This document shows, in pieces, positions 1 to 9,118 of a DNA stretch of 64,000 nt. Under the pieces are notes generated by a model that was given only the letters and a program-made list of their open reading frames with translations, searched no databases and was not told the origin of the DNA. Source of the stretch: CBDDBH01 sp965225625 (GTDB lineage: Bacteria; Pseudomonadota; Gammaproteobacteria; JADZEE01); assembly GCA_965225625.1 (NCBI GenBank), contig CBDDBH010000023.1, forward strand, positions 62,001-126,000, in the 5' to 3' direction. Within the stretch, counting starts at the first letter, position 1. The number at the start of each line of letters is the position of its first letter. Position numbers and translations under genes: made by a program.

Positions 1-38
1 ATTATTTTCATATTTATTAATTAGAACGAGGAGTTGTC

Positions 39-620
39 ATGAACGAGATAGTTTACAAGGTAGGGGGTGATTTTCCGGAGATTAATACATTCGAGATCGC
101 CAAGTTTAAACCCCCACGCGAGGGTGAGAAGTTAGTATTCGATCTCAATGTTGCCGCTGAAGCGGTCGAAGGCCAGATAAAACGAGCACAGGTTAGACCT
201 AACCTTGCTACCTGGAGTAATTTTTCTATCACCTGTGATGAAGGAACGGCATTTCTTGGCACAGACTCTGCGCCTGCACCGCTATGCTATTTTAGTTGCG
301 GCATAGCATTTTGCCTGTTATCCCACGTTAGCGAGTTTATCCGCATTTATGATTTGGCCATTACTTCGGCAAAAGTAGAGCTGCGGCAGCGGTTTGAAAG
401 TACGCCAGATGATCCTGAAGCATGGAAAAATGAGGGACTGGAAAGCCGTTGCCTGCTTCTAGAGATGCATCTGATCCTTGAAGGAGATGAGCCGGAAGAT
501 ATCTTAAAAAAATTGCATCGCACTTGTATACAGGGGTGCATTGCAACTCAAGCTGTCGTTCAACCGACTCCACTCGAAGATCACTTACACGTTAATGGTA
601 TAGAAATTGTGACTGACTGA
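39..620 (+). CDS. OsmC-like family protein
   Basis: The 193-residue protein resembles the OsmC/Ohr fold, whose members reduce organic hydroperoxides with paired cysteines. Cysteines cluster at residues 83, 87 and 92 at the start of a long hydrophobic helix (CYFSCGIAFC). A second pair lies at 163 and 167 (RTCIQGC), where OsmC proteins carry the resolving Cys. The phrase ILEGDEPEDI matches the usual strand-turn before that site. The ATG follows a strong ribosome site (GAGGAG, 7 bases upstream). Nothing around it fixes a substrate, and peroxidase activity is inferred from the fold only. It stands alone upstream of decayed DNA. Confidence 0.6.
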   Translation: MNEIVYKVGGDFPEINTFEIAKFKPPREGEKLVFDLNVAAEAVEGQIKRAQVRPNLATWSNFSITCDEGTAFLGTDSAPAPLCYFSCGIAFCLLSHVSEFIRIYDLAITSAKVELRQRFESTPDDPEAWKNEGLESRCLLLEMHLILEGDEPEDILKKLHRTCIQGCIATQAVVQPTPLEDHLHVNGIEIVTD

Positions 621-747
621 ATGCGGAATGCATTTACCGCGCGAGAATGGTCAATCCAGAACCTGTTTCAGCGATGATATCGAGCAAGATTGTTTTTGTT
701 GTGGCTTGTTCTCTTTATCAGCGAGCGAGTGTTTACGCTCAGCAATA

Positions 748-882
748 TGAACGGCGCATGAGCATCCATGGGGTGATCTGGCCTGGCTATTCTGTACCTC
801 GGGCACCACGGGGCGGCCTAAAGGCGTGATGTTGTCGCACCGTAACCTGGTCGCCATGTCACTACGCAAGTTTGCCCAATGA
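748..882 (+). pseudogene. Remnant of an AMP-forming acyl-CoA synthetase
   Basis: One frame from 775 to the stop at 880-882 encodes the hallmark AMP-binding P-loop, TSGTTGRPKG, preceded by DLAWLFC and followed by VMLSHRNLVAM. This is the ATP/AMP signature of acyl-CoA synthetases. Only about 40 codons survive. The frame is closed by a stop at 748-750 upstream and 882 downstream, while the family is normally above 500 residues. It is therefore a gene scrap, evidence that a fatty- or aromatic-acid CoA ligase once stood here. The rest of 621-894 shows no gene. Confidence 0.7.
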
Positions 883-894
883 GCCCGTTCGCGC

Positions 895-1416
895 TCAAAG
901 CATGCAGGCGGCGAACTGCTCGCCCGTCAACTCCGTGAAGCTGGTGCACACCTCGGCCAATGGGTTCACCGGATCAATGGCGTATTTGAAGAATGCGTTC
1001 TCCACCACTTTCCCAGCACCCTTGACCGCATCGACGGCTGTGCAGAGTTCGCCGCTTCGACTGACGACAATCGCGGTGTCGTAGCTGTCCCGATGAGCCA
1101 AATCGACCATATCGACCGCCATCTGGACGTGCACGCTCCTTTCCAGAAACAGACCGCCTTTGATTTCGATGCTGCCCAATTTGAGAACGAGGTCTTGCGT
1201 GTTTCGAAGGCTGTCAAACAACCTCTCTCTCGCTTCGTGCTGCCGGGGATAAATCTCGGCCGGGACAGGCGAGCTGTAAAAATAGATCGTCCCGATCGCC
1301 CTGTTCCCCGCCAGCGTCGCACCGAACGCGCGGTAGTCAATGGCCGTGGGGAATTCCAGCGCGACGAGACTTTCGTGCAGGTTTGTTCCTTCGACGAATA
1401 TCGAGACACGTTCCAT
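895..1416 (-). CDS. NYN domain (LabA/DUF88-like) protein with degenerate active site
   Basis: The 173-residue protein has the layout of NYN/PIN-like nucleases. It has an N-terminal strand FVEGTNL (usually FIDGxNL), a central KGG..VQMAVDMVDLA block, and YDTAIVVSRSGEL where the family has SGDGDF. Two of the acidic metal ligands expected of the nuclease are therefore changed: the first Asp is Glu, and the SGDGD Asp residues are replaced by Arg-Ser-Gly-Glu. It may bind RNA or be inactive. It lies 27 bases downstream of the alpha/beta hydrolase on the same strand, so the two are probably cotranscribed. Confidence 0.6.
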   Translation of the reverse strand: MERVSIFVEGTNLHESLVALEFPTAIDYRAFGATLAGNRAIGTIYFYSSPVPAEIYPRQHEARERLFDSLRNTQDLVLKLGSIEIKGGLFLERSVHVQMAVDMVDLAHRDSYDTAIVVSRSGELCTAVDAVKGAGKVVENAFFKYAIDPVNPLAEVCTSFTELTGEQFAACML

Positions 1417-1443
1417 ATTTTTAGACCGTGATTATCGAGTAAA

Positions 1444-2325
1444 TCATTGCGCTGCAGGTGCGGACTCGCACGATTGCATGAAGCGGTTGAGTTCGCGGCA
1501 GATCTCGCTTTTTGGGTCGCGCATCGCCCAAACCGCGGTGTTGTGGTTCTTTCCGTGCTGATCCAAATATTCCGCACTGAGGCCTCGCGCGCGCCAGGCG
1601 GCTACAAACTCTTCCGACTGTTGGTGGAAGCCGACTGACTCATCGCCGCCCAAGGTAACCAGCAGCGGCGGCCCGCTATCCGGAATATTCAATAGCGGGC
1701 TCTCACTGAGGGCGCTCTCGGGGGTGAGCTGAAGTTTCGGCTGCAACCAACTGTACTGAAATGAACGCATGTCGAACAGCCCGCTGATCGGGATCCCGCC
1801 TTTGATAACATCATCGGGCAGACCGTAGTCCTGCGCCCAATGGGTAATGGCGAGCATGCCGACTTGCTGACCCCCTGCGGAATGGCCCGCGACGAATACC
1901 CGATTGCGATCCGCGTTGAGACGTTCGGCGTTATGGTAGACCCAGGCAACAGCAGCGCGACTTGCCGCGGTGATCTCGGGAATAGTGACCGACGGGCACA
2001 ACGCGTAATCTGTCATCACCGCGGCATAGCCCATCTCCACCGCGCCCTGAATGGAGAGCGACCAGGCCTTCCTGTCGGTCTGACACCACCAGCCGCCGTG
2101 GATAAAGATGAAGATCGGTGCGCCGGACTTTGCGGCGGGAAACAGGTCGAGCTTTTCCTCTTCACGTGCTCCACAGGCGACATCGAGTTCACAATCGAGC
2201 GTCGTTCTGGTTTTCTCGCTGTGGGCCAGCAAAAACTCGATGTAGGGGGTAAAGTCCGGCACGTGATTCTGCAGGTCGAACTGAGGATCGATCTCCTCCT
2301 GCACCAGTGGCATTGGGTCATTCAT
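1444..2325 (-). CDS. Alpha/beta hydrolase (kynurenine formamidase/esterase-like)
   Basis: About 293 residues when begun at the ATG encoding MNDPMP; an in-frame start eight codons upstream (2349) is possible. The oxyanion motif HGGWW is followed by the nucleophile elbow GHSAGG, and a late GGDES and HGKNHN could give the Asp and His of the triad. This matches the small carboxylesterase/arylformamidase branch of the fold, which hydrolyses esters or N-formyl amides. No signal peptide is present, so it is cytoplasmic. It is first in a two-gene unit with the NYN-like protein and lies downstream of an MFS carrier. The natural substrate is unknown. Confidence 0.75.
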   Translation of the reverse strand: MNDPMPLVQEEIDPQFDLQNHVPDFTPYIEFLLAHSEKTRTTLDCELDVACGAREEEKLDLFPAAKSGAPIFIFIHGGWWCQTDRKAWSLSIQGAVEMGYAAVMTDYALCPSVTIPEITAASRAAVAWVYHNAERLNADRNRVFVAGHSAGGQQVGMLAITHWAQDYGLPDDVIKGGIPISGLFDMRSFQYSWLQPKLQLTPESALSESPLLNIPDSGPPLLVTLGGDESVGFHQQSEEFVAAWRARGLSAEYLDQHGKNHNTAVWAMRDPKSEICRELNRFMQSCESAPAAQ

Positions 2326-2593
2326 CACTTTTACCCTCGATTCCAACACCTGACACTAGGATGGACCCTGTCCATCATTCTATGTCGCTTATTTCCCATC
2401 GCGATCAATCGGCTGGTTGAGTTCAGGGACGTGGCTGGTGCGCACATCGACGATACCGTGTCCGTAGACCTGTTCTGGACGATACTGTCTGTCACGATCC
2501 GCTCCTCATAGTCCGACAATCGATACGTCAAATGTGGCCTATATTACCGCGGAACGAATGGTATGGCTGTTTCCCTGCGGGGGACCAACCGCG

Positions 2594-3769
2594 CTACGAT
2601 TTGGAGAGTTCCGTCTGGCGTAGTACGGGCGGGAGGATCAAGCAGAGGCTCAAAGCGAACAACCCGATACCGCACCAACAAATATAGGCGTATCCATCTT
2701 CGGTGACGAGGTTTGCGGCCAGCCAGGGCCCGACGGCGAGACCGACGGTCTGCATGGCCACGGCGAACACTACGATTCGGCTGCTCGGAGCGAAGCTCGC
2801 CATCGCGGCAAGCAGATACGGGTGCGCGACGTTCCACCCATAGACGAACAAGCATACGGCAGCCGCGAACAGAGTCACGGTCAAATCACCCAGCAGCAGT
2901 ACCACCGATCCCATCAGGCCCGCGATGGCGAGCGCCAATGGGATGGCACGACCGACGCGCGCAGCGAGCAGTGCCGCGGTAGCACCCCCGGCGATTCCGA
3001 ATGCCTGAGCCAAGGCCATGCTGTTGGCGATCGGTTGTTCGGTCAAACCGCTGCCGACGCCGATGAGCGACAGATACGCCCACACGGCGCCCAAAGCGAG
3101 GAAGAAGCTGAGCATGGCCGCTAGCGCGGTGAGCCTGAAACCCCACGAAATGTGCCTGGCGTCGATATCCTCTTGCACATGCGGTTCCCCAGACGCGGGC
3201 AGGAAGCGCAAGAACGGTAGACCGCACGCAGCGAGCACGCCGAAGAACACGAGCACGCCAGCCATGCCCGCGCTCTGATAAACCGCCGGCATGGCCACTA
3301 TGACGATGCCGGCGTATACCAGCGTACACACCATGAGCCAGCCGAAATTGCGATCCGGATTGGCAGTCAGACCTACGATCGCAAAGCTGAGCGACATGAC
3401 AGCTCCGGTGCCGATACCGATGATGAAGCGCACTATCATGAACGCCGTGAAATCCGCGATCAGGACGGTCACGAAATTGCCAGCCGCCATGAGCAGCAGC
3501 GCAACGGCCAAGACCTGGCGCCAGTTCAGTCGTGGGGCCAGGAAGACCAGGGAGATCGTGGTCACCAAGGTGCCGGACATTTCCGCCGCTGCGATGAAAC
3601 CGGCCTGCTTGTCGTCAAAACCGGCGTAGGTGACCAGACCCCGCACCCATTCCGGCTGGATGATGAAGACTTCCGCACCGATAACCGCCAACAACAGAGC
3701 GGCAAACAACGCCCAGAAACTATTTACGTCGATCTGCGTGTCGTTTGTTCCAATGATCGATCCGAGCAT
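2594..3769 (-). CDS. MFS transporter
   Basis: A 391-residue, strongly hydrophobic protein with about twelve predicted membrane helices, typical of the major facilitator superfamily. It is clearly related to the carriers at 13813 and 23248: all three share a first-loop pattern of a turn followed by AAEM/SVEL/TAEM and an aligned fourth helix. The ATG is preceded by a GGGGG-containing ribosome site. It is divergent from the DUF1989 gene. Three paralogous carriers among catabolic genes suggest uptake of related organic anions or amines, but the substrate cannot be inferred. Confidence 0.85.
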   Translation of the reverse strand: MLGSIIGTNDTQIDVNSFWALFAALLLAVIGAEVFIIQPEWVRGLVTYAGFDDKQAGFIAAAEMSGTLVTTISLVFLAPRLNWRQVLAVALLLMAAGNFVTVLIADFTAFMIVRFIIGIGTGAVMSLSFAIVGLTANPDRNFGWLMVCTLVYAGIVIVAMPAVYQSAGMAGVLVFFGVLAACGLPFLRFLPASGEPHVQEDIDARHISWGFRLTALAAMLSFFLALGAVWAYLSLIGVGSGLTEQPIANSMALAQAFGIAGGATAALLAARVGRAIPLALAIAGLMGSVVLLLGDLTVTLFAAAVCLFVYGWNVAHPYLLAAMASFAPSSRIVVFAVAMQTVGLAVGPWLAANLVTEDGYAYICWCGIGLFALSLCLILPPVLRQTELSKS

Positions 3770-3893
3770 CCGCCCCCCTTAGTGTTCAACAGCTTACTGC
3801 GGGCGATCGCGCTGAAATATCGGCCGTCACGCCTGTTGACCCGAATTTCAGTGAAGTTTACCTTGATCACCGGTCCCTGCGGCGGTAACTCAC

Positions 3894-4484
3894 ATGGCAT
3901 CAGTTATATTGGAAGCAAAAACGGCACAGGCTTTTCTGGTGGATCAGGGGCAACGGGTGCGCGTCAGCGATGTTGACGGGCAGCAGGCCGCTGATTTCGT
4001 CTGCTTCTCGGCGCACGATTATGGCGAGCGATTCTCGCAGTCGAAAACCCGCATACGGCATTGGAATATTCAGATCACTACCGGCGATGCACTCATCTCC
4101 AATCGCGACAACGTGATGTTCACCATCGGCGAGGATACGGTCGGCGTGCACGACATCATGCTCTCGGAGTGCCATTCTTACCTATACGAGCACATGTTCA
4201 AGGTCGGACCGCGCAACGGCTGCCAGGAAAATCTCGCCAACGCGCTGGAACCCTACAGCATCTGCGTGGACGACCTGCCCGATCCCTTCGATATCTTCAC
4301 CGATACGCGGATCAGCGAAACCGGCGAACTCTCCATACATACGGCGCCGTCCGGTCCTGGCGACTACATCGATCTCCACGCGGAAATGGATTGCCTGATC
4401 GCGGTGAGTGCCTGTCCGGAGGATATCAGCGCCTGTAACGGCTATAACTGCACACGTATCGGCGTGGAGATCCACGATAGCTGA
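3894..4484 (+). CDS. DUF1989 / urea carboxylase-associated family protein
   Basis: The 196-residue protein carries the C-terminal DUF1989 signature (ACPEDISACNGYNCTRIGVE), rich in cysteines likely to bind metal. Relatives sit beside urea carboxylase and allophanate hydrolase genes, or in amine and choline-type catabolic clusters. No such enzyme is adjacent here. The neighbours are MFS and TonB uptake genes and the Rieske/aminotransferase island, which fits a role in using an organic nitrogen compound. No signal peptide or membrane segment was seen. The biochemical activity of the family is poorly defined. Confidence 0.8.
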   Translation: MASVILEAKTAQAFLVDQGQRVRVSDVDGQQAADFVCFSAHDYGERFSQSKTRIRHWNIQITTGDALISNRDNVMFTIGEDTVGVHDIMLSECHSYLYEHMFKVGPRNGCQENLANALEPYSICVDDLPDPFDIFTDTRISETGELSIHTAPSGPGDYIDLHAEMDCLIAVSACPEDISACNGYNCTRIGVEIHDS

Positions 4485-4566
4485 AGGCGCAGCCCTTGGC
4501 AGGCGCCGTCTTGGAAAAACGCAGCCCGATCGTTGCCCCTGTCGTTAATCCTGCGGGCTCGCAAGC

Positions 4567-6788
4567 TCACTCATAGAAGTACCGGACGGTCACGCCGTAA
4601 GTACGCGGCGGCGCGTGGTAGGACGTGGTTGTACCGGCGGACACCGCCTGGTTGCCAATGGTCTTGAACACATATTCCGTGTCGCCCAGGTTGCGCACCC
4701 AGCCCTGCACCTCGATACTGTCGCCCGCACCGCGCCACGTCAGTGATGCGTTGACAACCACGTATTCCGTCTCTTCATCAATCAGGTGCCGGTTCAGCGC
4801 ATCGAAATACTGATCGCCGGTATAGGAGAACTCGAGGCGCGGCGTCAGCGTTGAGCTACCCAGCAGCGTTGAGCCACTCAGCGGGATCTCGTACTGGATG
4901 AGCCCGTTCAAGGTCAGCGTCGGCGCCGCCGGCAGCTTGTTGCCGGTTGCGTCCCTGCCAGTGCCGTCGTTGAACACGAACTCGTCGAACTCCGTATCGA
5001 GCAGCCCTATTCCGAGCGACGTGTACAGCCCATCCACGGGCGTCGCCCGGATGTCTATCTCCGCGCCTTTGGTGGTGGCCGCCGCCGCGTTGCGGACGAA
5101 AAACAACGGGCCGAGCATCGGATCGTCGACGACGATGAGCGCCTGCAGGTCCGTGACCTCCTGATGGAATACGGCGGCGTTGAAAATCAGCCGATTGTCA
5201 AACCAGGTGCTCTTGATACCGCCTTCAAACGCATCGACGGTCTCCGGATCATAGGGTGTGAGCTCCGATATGTCCCCGAAGGACTGGGAGTTGAAACCGC
5301 CGCTCTTGAATCCACGGCTGTAGCTGCCGTAAATCATGATGTCCTCGGTTGGGGTCCACTCGATCGCCGCACGCCCCGTGACATCGGATGCGTCCGCCTC
5401 TTCGTGGCCATCGACGATCGTCGGTATGACGAAGGGGACCTCACCGCCCATCCCGTCGGGGAAGAAAATGGTGACCGTGGCATCGGCATCGATGTCTTTG
5501 TCCTCGGAGGTGTAGCGTATCCCGCCGTTCAGTGTGATGTTCTCGAACACCGGCCAGCTGACATCAGCGAACAGCGCCCAGTTCTCCGTGTCCTGACGGA
5601 GAAAGTTGTCTGCTTCGAAGCCCGCCGCGACGCCGAAGAACGGGTCGCGAAAGCCATCGAACGCATTACGCCCCTCCAGATCGTCGGTGTAGTAGTAAGC
5701 ACCGGCGACCCAATCGATTCCCACGTGGTCGACGCCAGCCTAACCTCCTGGCTGAACTGCCACAGATCATCGGGCACGCTGAAGATCTGCACCAGGATCG
5801 GCGATGCATCACTGTCCTCGATCTCGAAGGACTCGACGTCTTCATAGGCCGTGATCGAGGTCACGCTAATGTCTCCAAACTCAAACGTCCCGGTGAGCGC
5901 CACACCCCAGGCATCGGTATCTTCCCGCGGCGCGGTGTTAATCGACAGGGTGTGAAAATCCGCCGGCTGCGCGAACCCGGTGATCACGTTGGGTTCCCCC
6001 CGACCCTGACCCTTTTCTCCATGCACGGCCGGCGTATTCGTGTCGCTGGCGAAGGCGTGGACATTCAGGGTCCACTCCATGGTATCGCTCGGTGTCCACT
6101 GCAGGATCCCGCGGACACCCCAGTTATCGATGTCCTGCAGCCGGTCGGGCGTCCCGGGTATCCCGGATATGTTCTTGGTATAACCGTCCCGATCCCGCTT
6201 GACTCCGGCAACGCGCAGCGCCAGCGTGTCGCTCAAGGGGACATCCACACCTCCCTCGAAGTCGATCTGGTCGAATCGACCGTAGGTCACTGCGCCTTCG
6301 GCCTTGAATTTATCGCCCGGCTTCTTGGCGATGAAATTTATTGCTCCACCGGTCGTATTGCGGCCGTACAACGTGCCCTGCGGACCGCGCAGGATCTCCA
6401 CGCGCTCCAGATCGAACATCTGCGCCAGGTGCGCCGAGCGGGAACCGGAGAACACTTCGTCGTAGTAAATCCCGACAGGAACCTGCTCGAACGCCGAAAA
6501 CACCTGCTGCGGGCTCATGCCGCGTATCGCTATCTCGGGCTTGCTATGGTCGTAAAAGCTCGTGATCTGCACGTTGGGTGCATGCTGGGCGATGTCGAAC
6601 AGGTTCTTGAATCCGTATTCCCGGAGTTCGACCTCGCCGAAAGCCGAGATGGACAACGAAATATCCTGCACCGATTGCTCGCGTTTCTGCGCCGTCACGA
6701 CAACTTCTTCAAGTGCTTGACCGAACGCGGACAAAAACGGCAGGAATGAAAATACGACGACGAAACTGAAAATATGACGAGATTTCAT
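4567..6788 (-). pseudogene. TonB-dependent receptor, one frameshift
   Basis: The start ATG at 6788 follows GGGGGA and encodes a signal peptide (MKSRHIFSFVVVFSF then FGQA) and a TonB box-like EEVVVTAQKR. A plug domain follows (RGPQGTLYGRNTTGGAINF), then a beta-barrel ending YGVTVRYFYE with a C-terminal aromatic. Reading breaks at 5720-5722: inserting one G in the coding-strand GGG run restores LASTTWGIDWVAG and an outer-membrane receptor of about 740 residues. Such receptors import large or scarce substrates. It is divergent from the TetR gene and shares the operator at 6867. It may be a consensus-sequence error rather than a true pseudogene. Confidence 0.85.
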
Positions 6789-6866
6789 AATTCCCCCATT
6801 TAACAAGCAGGCGGCATGAAAACCGACTCAGAGCTGCAATATAGCTCTCTCAAACCCACTTGTAAA

Positions 6867-6886
6867 TATAGGTCTTTTGTATTATA
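6867..6886. promoter_or_regulatory. Operator-like palindrome, copy 1, within divergent promoters
   Basis: TATAGGTC-TTTT-GTATTATA is an imperfect palindrome repeated at 12189 and 20619. On the plus strand it fills the spacer of TTGTAA (6860-6865) and TATAAG (6883-6888), 17 bases apart, reading toward the TetR gene. On the minus strand TTGCTT (6886-6891) and TATTTA (6863-6868), also 17 apart, read toward the TonB receptor. A protein bound here would block both promoters. Assignment to the adjacent TetR protein is inference. Confidence 0.6.
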
Positions 6887-6940
6887 AGCAAAAATTGTAA
6901 CTCCCGGGGAAACGGTAATTCCATGGCGCAAGAGTTGTAA

Positions 6941-7582
6941 ATGACGAAAATGCCTTCAGCTCAACTGCCGCCAGCCAATGGTTTACGGTCCGGCACCGCT
7001 ACCATCGCCAAAGGACAACAGCGGGTCGAAAAGGTTTTGCAGGCGGCCCGCAAGATCCTGGCGCTCGAGGGTTATCCGAATTTCACCATGCGCAACGTCG
7101 CCGCGCGGTCCGGCATCAGCCTGGGCAATCTTCAATATTACTTTCCCACCAAGAATGCGTTGCTTAGAGAACTCATCGAGTACAACGAAAAGACTTACGA
7201 CGTTGACTACGAAACGATTTTCGTGAAGGCGGATAACCCCGAAGATTGCTTCTATGCGCTTGTTGATTACCTGCTGGATGATCTAGAGAAACCTCTAGTG
7301 CGAGGGTTTTTATTTCAGGTCTGGGCATTGACCACGCACGATGACTACGTAGAAACGTGCATGGAAAACGCGTTCGCTCATTACCGCTCCGTCGTTTCCA
7401 GAGCGATCGCCGGGCTAAACCCGCGGCTATCAAAGACAGAGCGCGATAGACGGGCTGCCGCAATTCAAGCAATTATTGAAGGATCACAGTTGACTCGCGT
7501 CAAACAAGGCAAGCGTTTCGTTCAACATCCAGGGTTGAGGAAGTTGATAAGAAGCGAAGTGTTTCAGATCGCCATCAGGTAA
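6941..7582 (+). CDS. TetR/AcrR-family transcriptional regulator
   Basis: A 213-residue regulator. Residues about 28-77 form the TetR helix-turn-helix, with FTMRNVAARSGIS as the first part and the recognition helix ending in LQYYFPTKNALL. The C-terminal helical ligand domain is unlike any I can name. It is divergent from the TonB receptor with only about 150 bases between starts. The palindrome in that gap recurs before two other catabolic operons, so it is the prime candidate local regulator, probably repressing and released by a substrate. The ribosome site is weak (AAGAG). The downstream aminotransferase is 123 bases away. Confidence 0.85.
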   Translation: MTKMPSAQLPPANGLRSGTATIAKGQQRVEKVLQAARKILALEGYPNFTMRNVAARSGISLGNLQYYFPTKNALLRELIEYNEKTYDVDYETIFVKADNPEDCFYALVDYLLDDLEKPLVRGFLFQVWALTTHDDYVETCMENAFAHYRSVVSRAIAGLNPRLSKTERDRRAAAIQAIIEGSQLTRVKQGKRFVQHPGLRKLIRSEVFQIAIR

Positions 7583-7705
7583 ACCCTGGTCAAACATCAC
7601 TCGATGTATCATCTGTCGGCGTCTACCACGACGTAGTGTTGAGTGGCTCGGCAAACTCAATTTCGTCGACGATGCGGCGGCTCGGGAGTAGAGAGGGGAA
7701 AAATT

Positions 7706-9079
7706 ATGATTTCAGAAAAAGAACTTGCAGAACTTTCTTTCGCAGATGCACCGAAGATCCTGACGGACAGTGTCCCGGGTCCTGAAACTGGAAAGTTACT
7801 TGCCGAAGCGCCTGAATATGAATCAATGACCCGTGGAGGAGGTGCCTATCCATTGGTATTTGATATTGGCAAGGGAGTCACTGTTAAAGATCCGGACGGT
7901 AACCTTTATATAGATGTATCAGCCGGTGTTGGTGTGAGTAGTGTGGGTCGATCCCACCCGCGTGTGATTGAGGCGATGGAAAAACAGTCGAAACGACTGA
8001 TGCATGCCTCTGACATCAGTAATACCAGGCGTGGTGAACTGGCCAGAAAAATTGCCTCCATTGCGCCTCCTGGTTTGAAGGATAACTGCGTTACTTATTT
8101 CACGCAGAGTGGTAGCGGCGCGCTCGAAAGTGCGATTAAATTTGCCCGCAAGGTGACTGGAAGAAATCAGATACTGGCCTTTCATGGTGCCTATCATGGT
8201 GTATGGGCAGCCTCCAATGCACTTACTACCGGTGAGCAATATCGCAAAGGCTACGGTCCCTTCATGGGTGGCGTCATTCATGCACCTTATCAATATTGTT
8301 ATCGCTGTCCCTTTGGTCTGGAGCGGGAGAGTTGTGAACTTGCCTGTGCAAACTATGTGGATCATGTTTTGAATACACCTTATACGGCTGCGGATGATGT
8401 TGCTGCCGTCATCATTGAACCTCTGCAGGGAGAAGGCGGTTACGTCCCACCGGATCCGGAATTTGTACAAATAATAAAAGCCGCCTGTGAAAAACATGGA
8501 GCACTCTTTATCGCCGATGAGGTGCAGGCCGGCACGGGCCGCACCGGCAAGATGTGGTCGATTGAACATGCAGGCGTTGAACCGGACATGATGACATTTG
8601 GTAAAGGTATGGGTGGTGATCTACCCATGGCGGGAGTGATTATGCGTAAAGACCTCGCCAACAAACTGGACGAACTATCACAACCGCAGACGTTTGCGGC
8701 CAATGCGGTGTCCGCTGCAGTTGCGATGACAAATATCGATATCATTACCGAAAACGAGCTGGTAAATCGTGCGGCGGAACTGGGTGAGGAAGTGCTCGAG
8801 CGTCTGAGAAACGCGAGTAATGAGATCGCAATTATCGGCGAGATCCGCGGACGCGGTCTCATGATTGGCATTGAGCTGGTAAATGATAAAGAAACCCGGG
8901 AACCTCTTGATCAGGAAAAAATGATGAACGTGGTTATGGGGCTGTTATCAAAAGGTATCATCGCGGTGCCCTGCGGCCGTTATGGCAACGTCCTGAGATT
9001 AATGCCCTCACTTACCATTACTCGCGACTACATGAATAAAGCTGTTGATATAGTGCTCGACGTGCTGACCGAGATTTGA
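7706..9079 (+). CDS. Class III aminotransferase (4-aminobutyrate aminotransferase-like)
   Basis: 457 residues from the ATG that follows GAGAGGGG. PLP-fold markers are present: the SGSGALESAIKFARK cofactor loop, FHGAYHG, the IADEVQAGTGRTGK motif with the Asp that contacts the pyridine nitrogen, and TFGKGMGG with the Schiff-base Lys at about residue 300. A cysteine-rich insert (CYRCPFGLERESCELAC) is typical of one branch of GABA and omega-amino-acid transaminases. Base composition appears lower in GC and codon choice softer than the neighbours, hinting at separate origin. It would move an amino group from an omega-amine to a keto acid. Confidence 0.85.
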   Translation: MISEKELAELSFADAPKILTDSVPGPETGKLLAEAPEYESMTRGGGAYPLVFDIGKGVTVKDPDGNLYIDVSAGVGVSSVGRSHPRVIEAMEKQSKRLMHASDISNTRRGELARKIASIAPPGLKDNCVTYFTQSGSGALESAIKFARKVTGRNQILAFHGAYHGVWAASNALTTGEQYRKGYGPFMGGVIHAPYQYCYRCPFGLERESCELACANYVDHVLNTPYTAADDVAAVIIEPLQGEGGYVPPDPEFVQIIKAACEKHGALFIADEVQAGTGRTGKMWSIEHAGVEPDMMTFGKGMGGDLPMAGVIMRKDLANKLDELSQPQTFAANAVSAAVAMTNIDIITENELVNRAAELGEEVLERLRNASNEIAIIGEIRGRGLMIGIELVNDKETREPLDQEKMMNVVMGLLSKGIIAVPCGRYGNVLRLMPSLTITRDYMNKAVDIVLDVLTEI

Positions 9080-9118
9080 ATTGAGCAATGGATCTTTAGC
9101 CACGCGACGGCGTGCGGC

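Noticed and set aside
6867..6886. The TATAGGTC motif as mere core promoter similarity
   Set aside because: The conserved bases lie in the spacer, where sigma70 promoters show little constraint, and half-sites are inverted copies.
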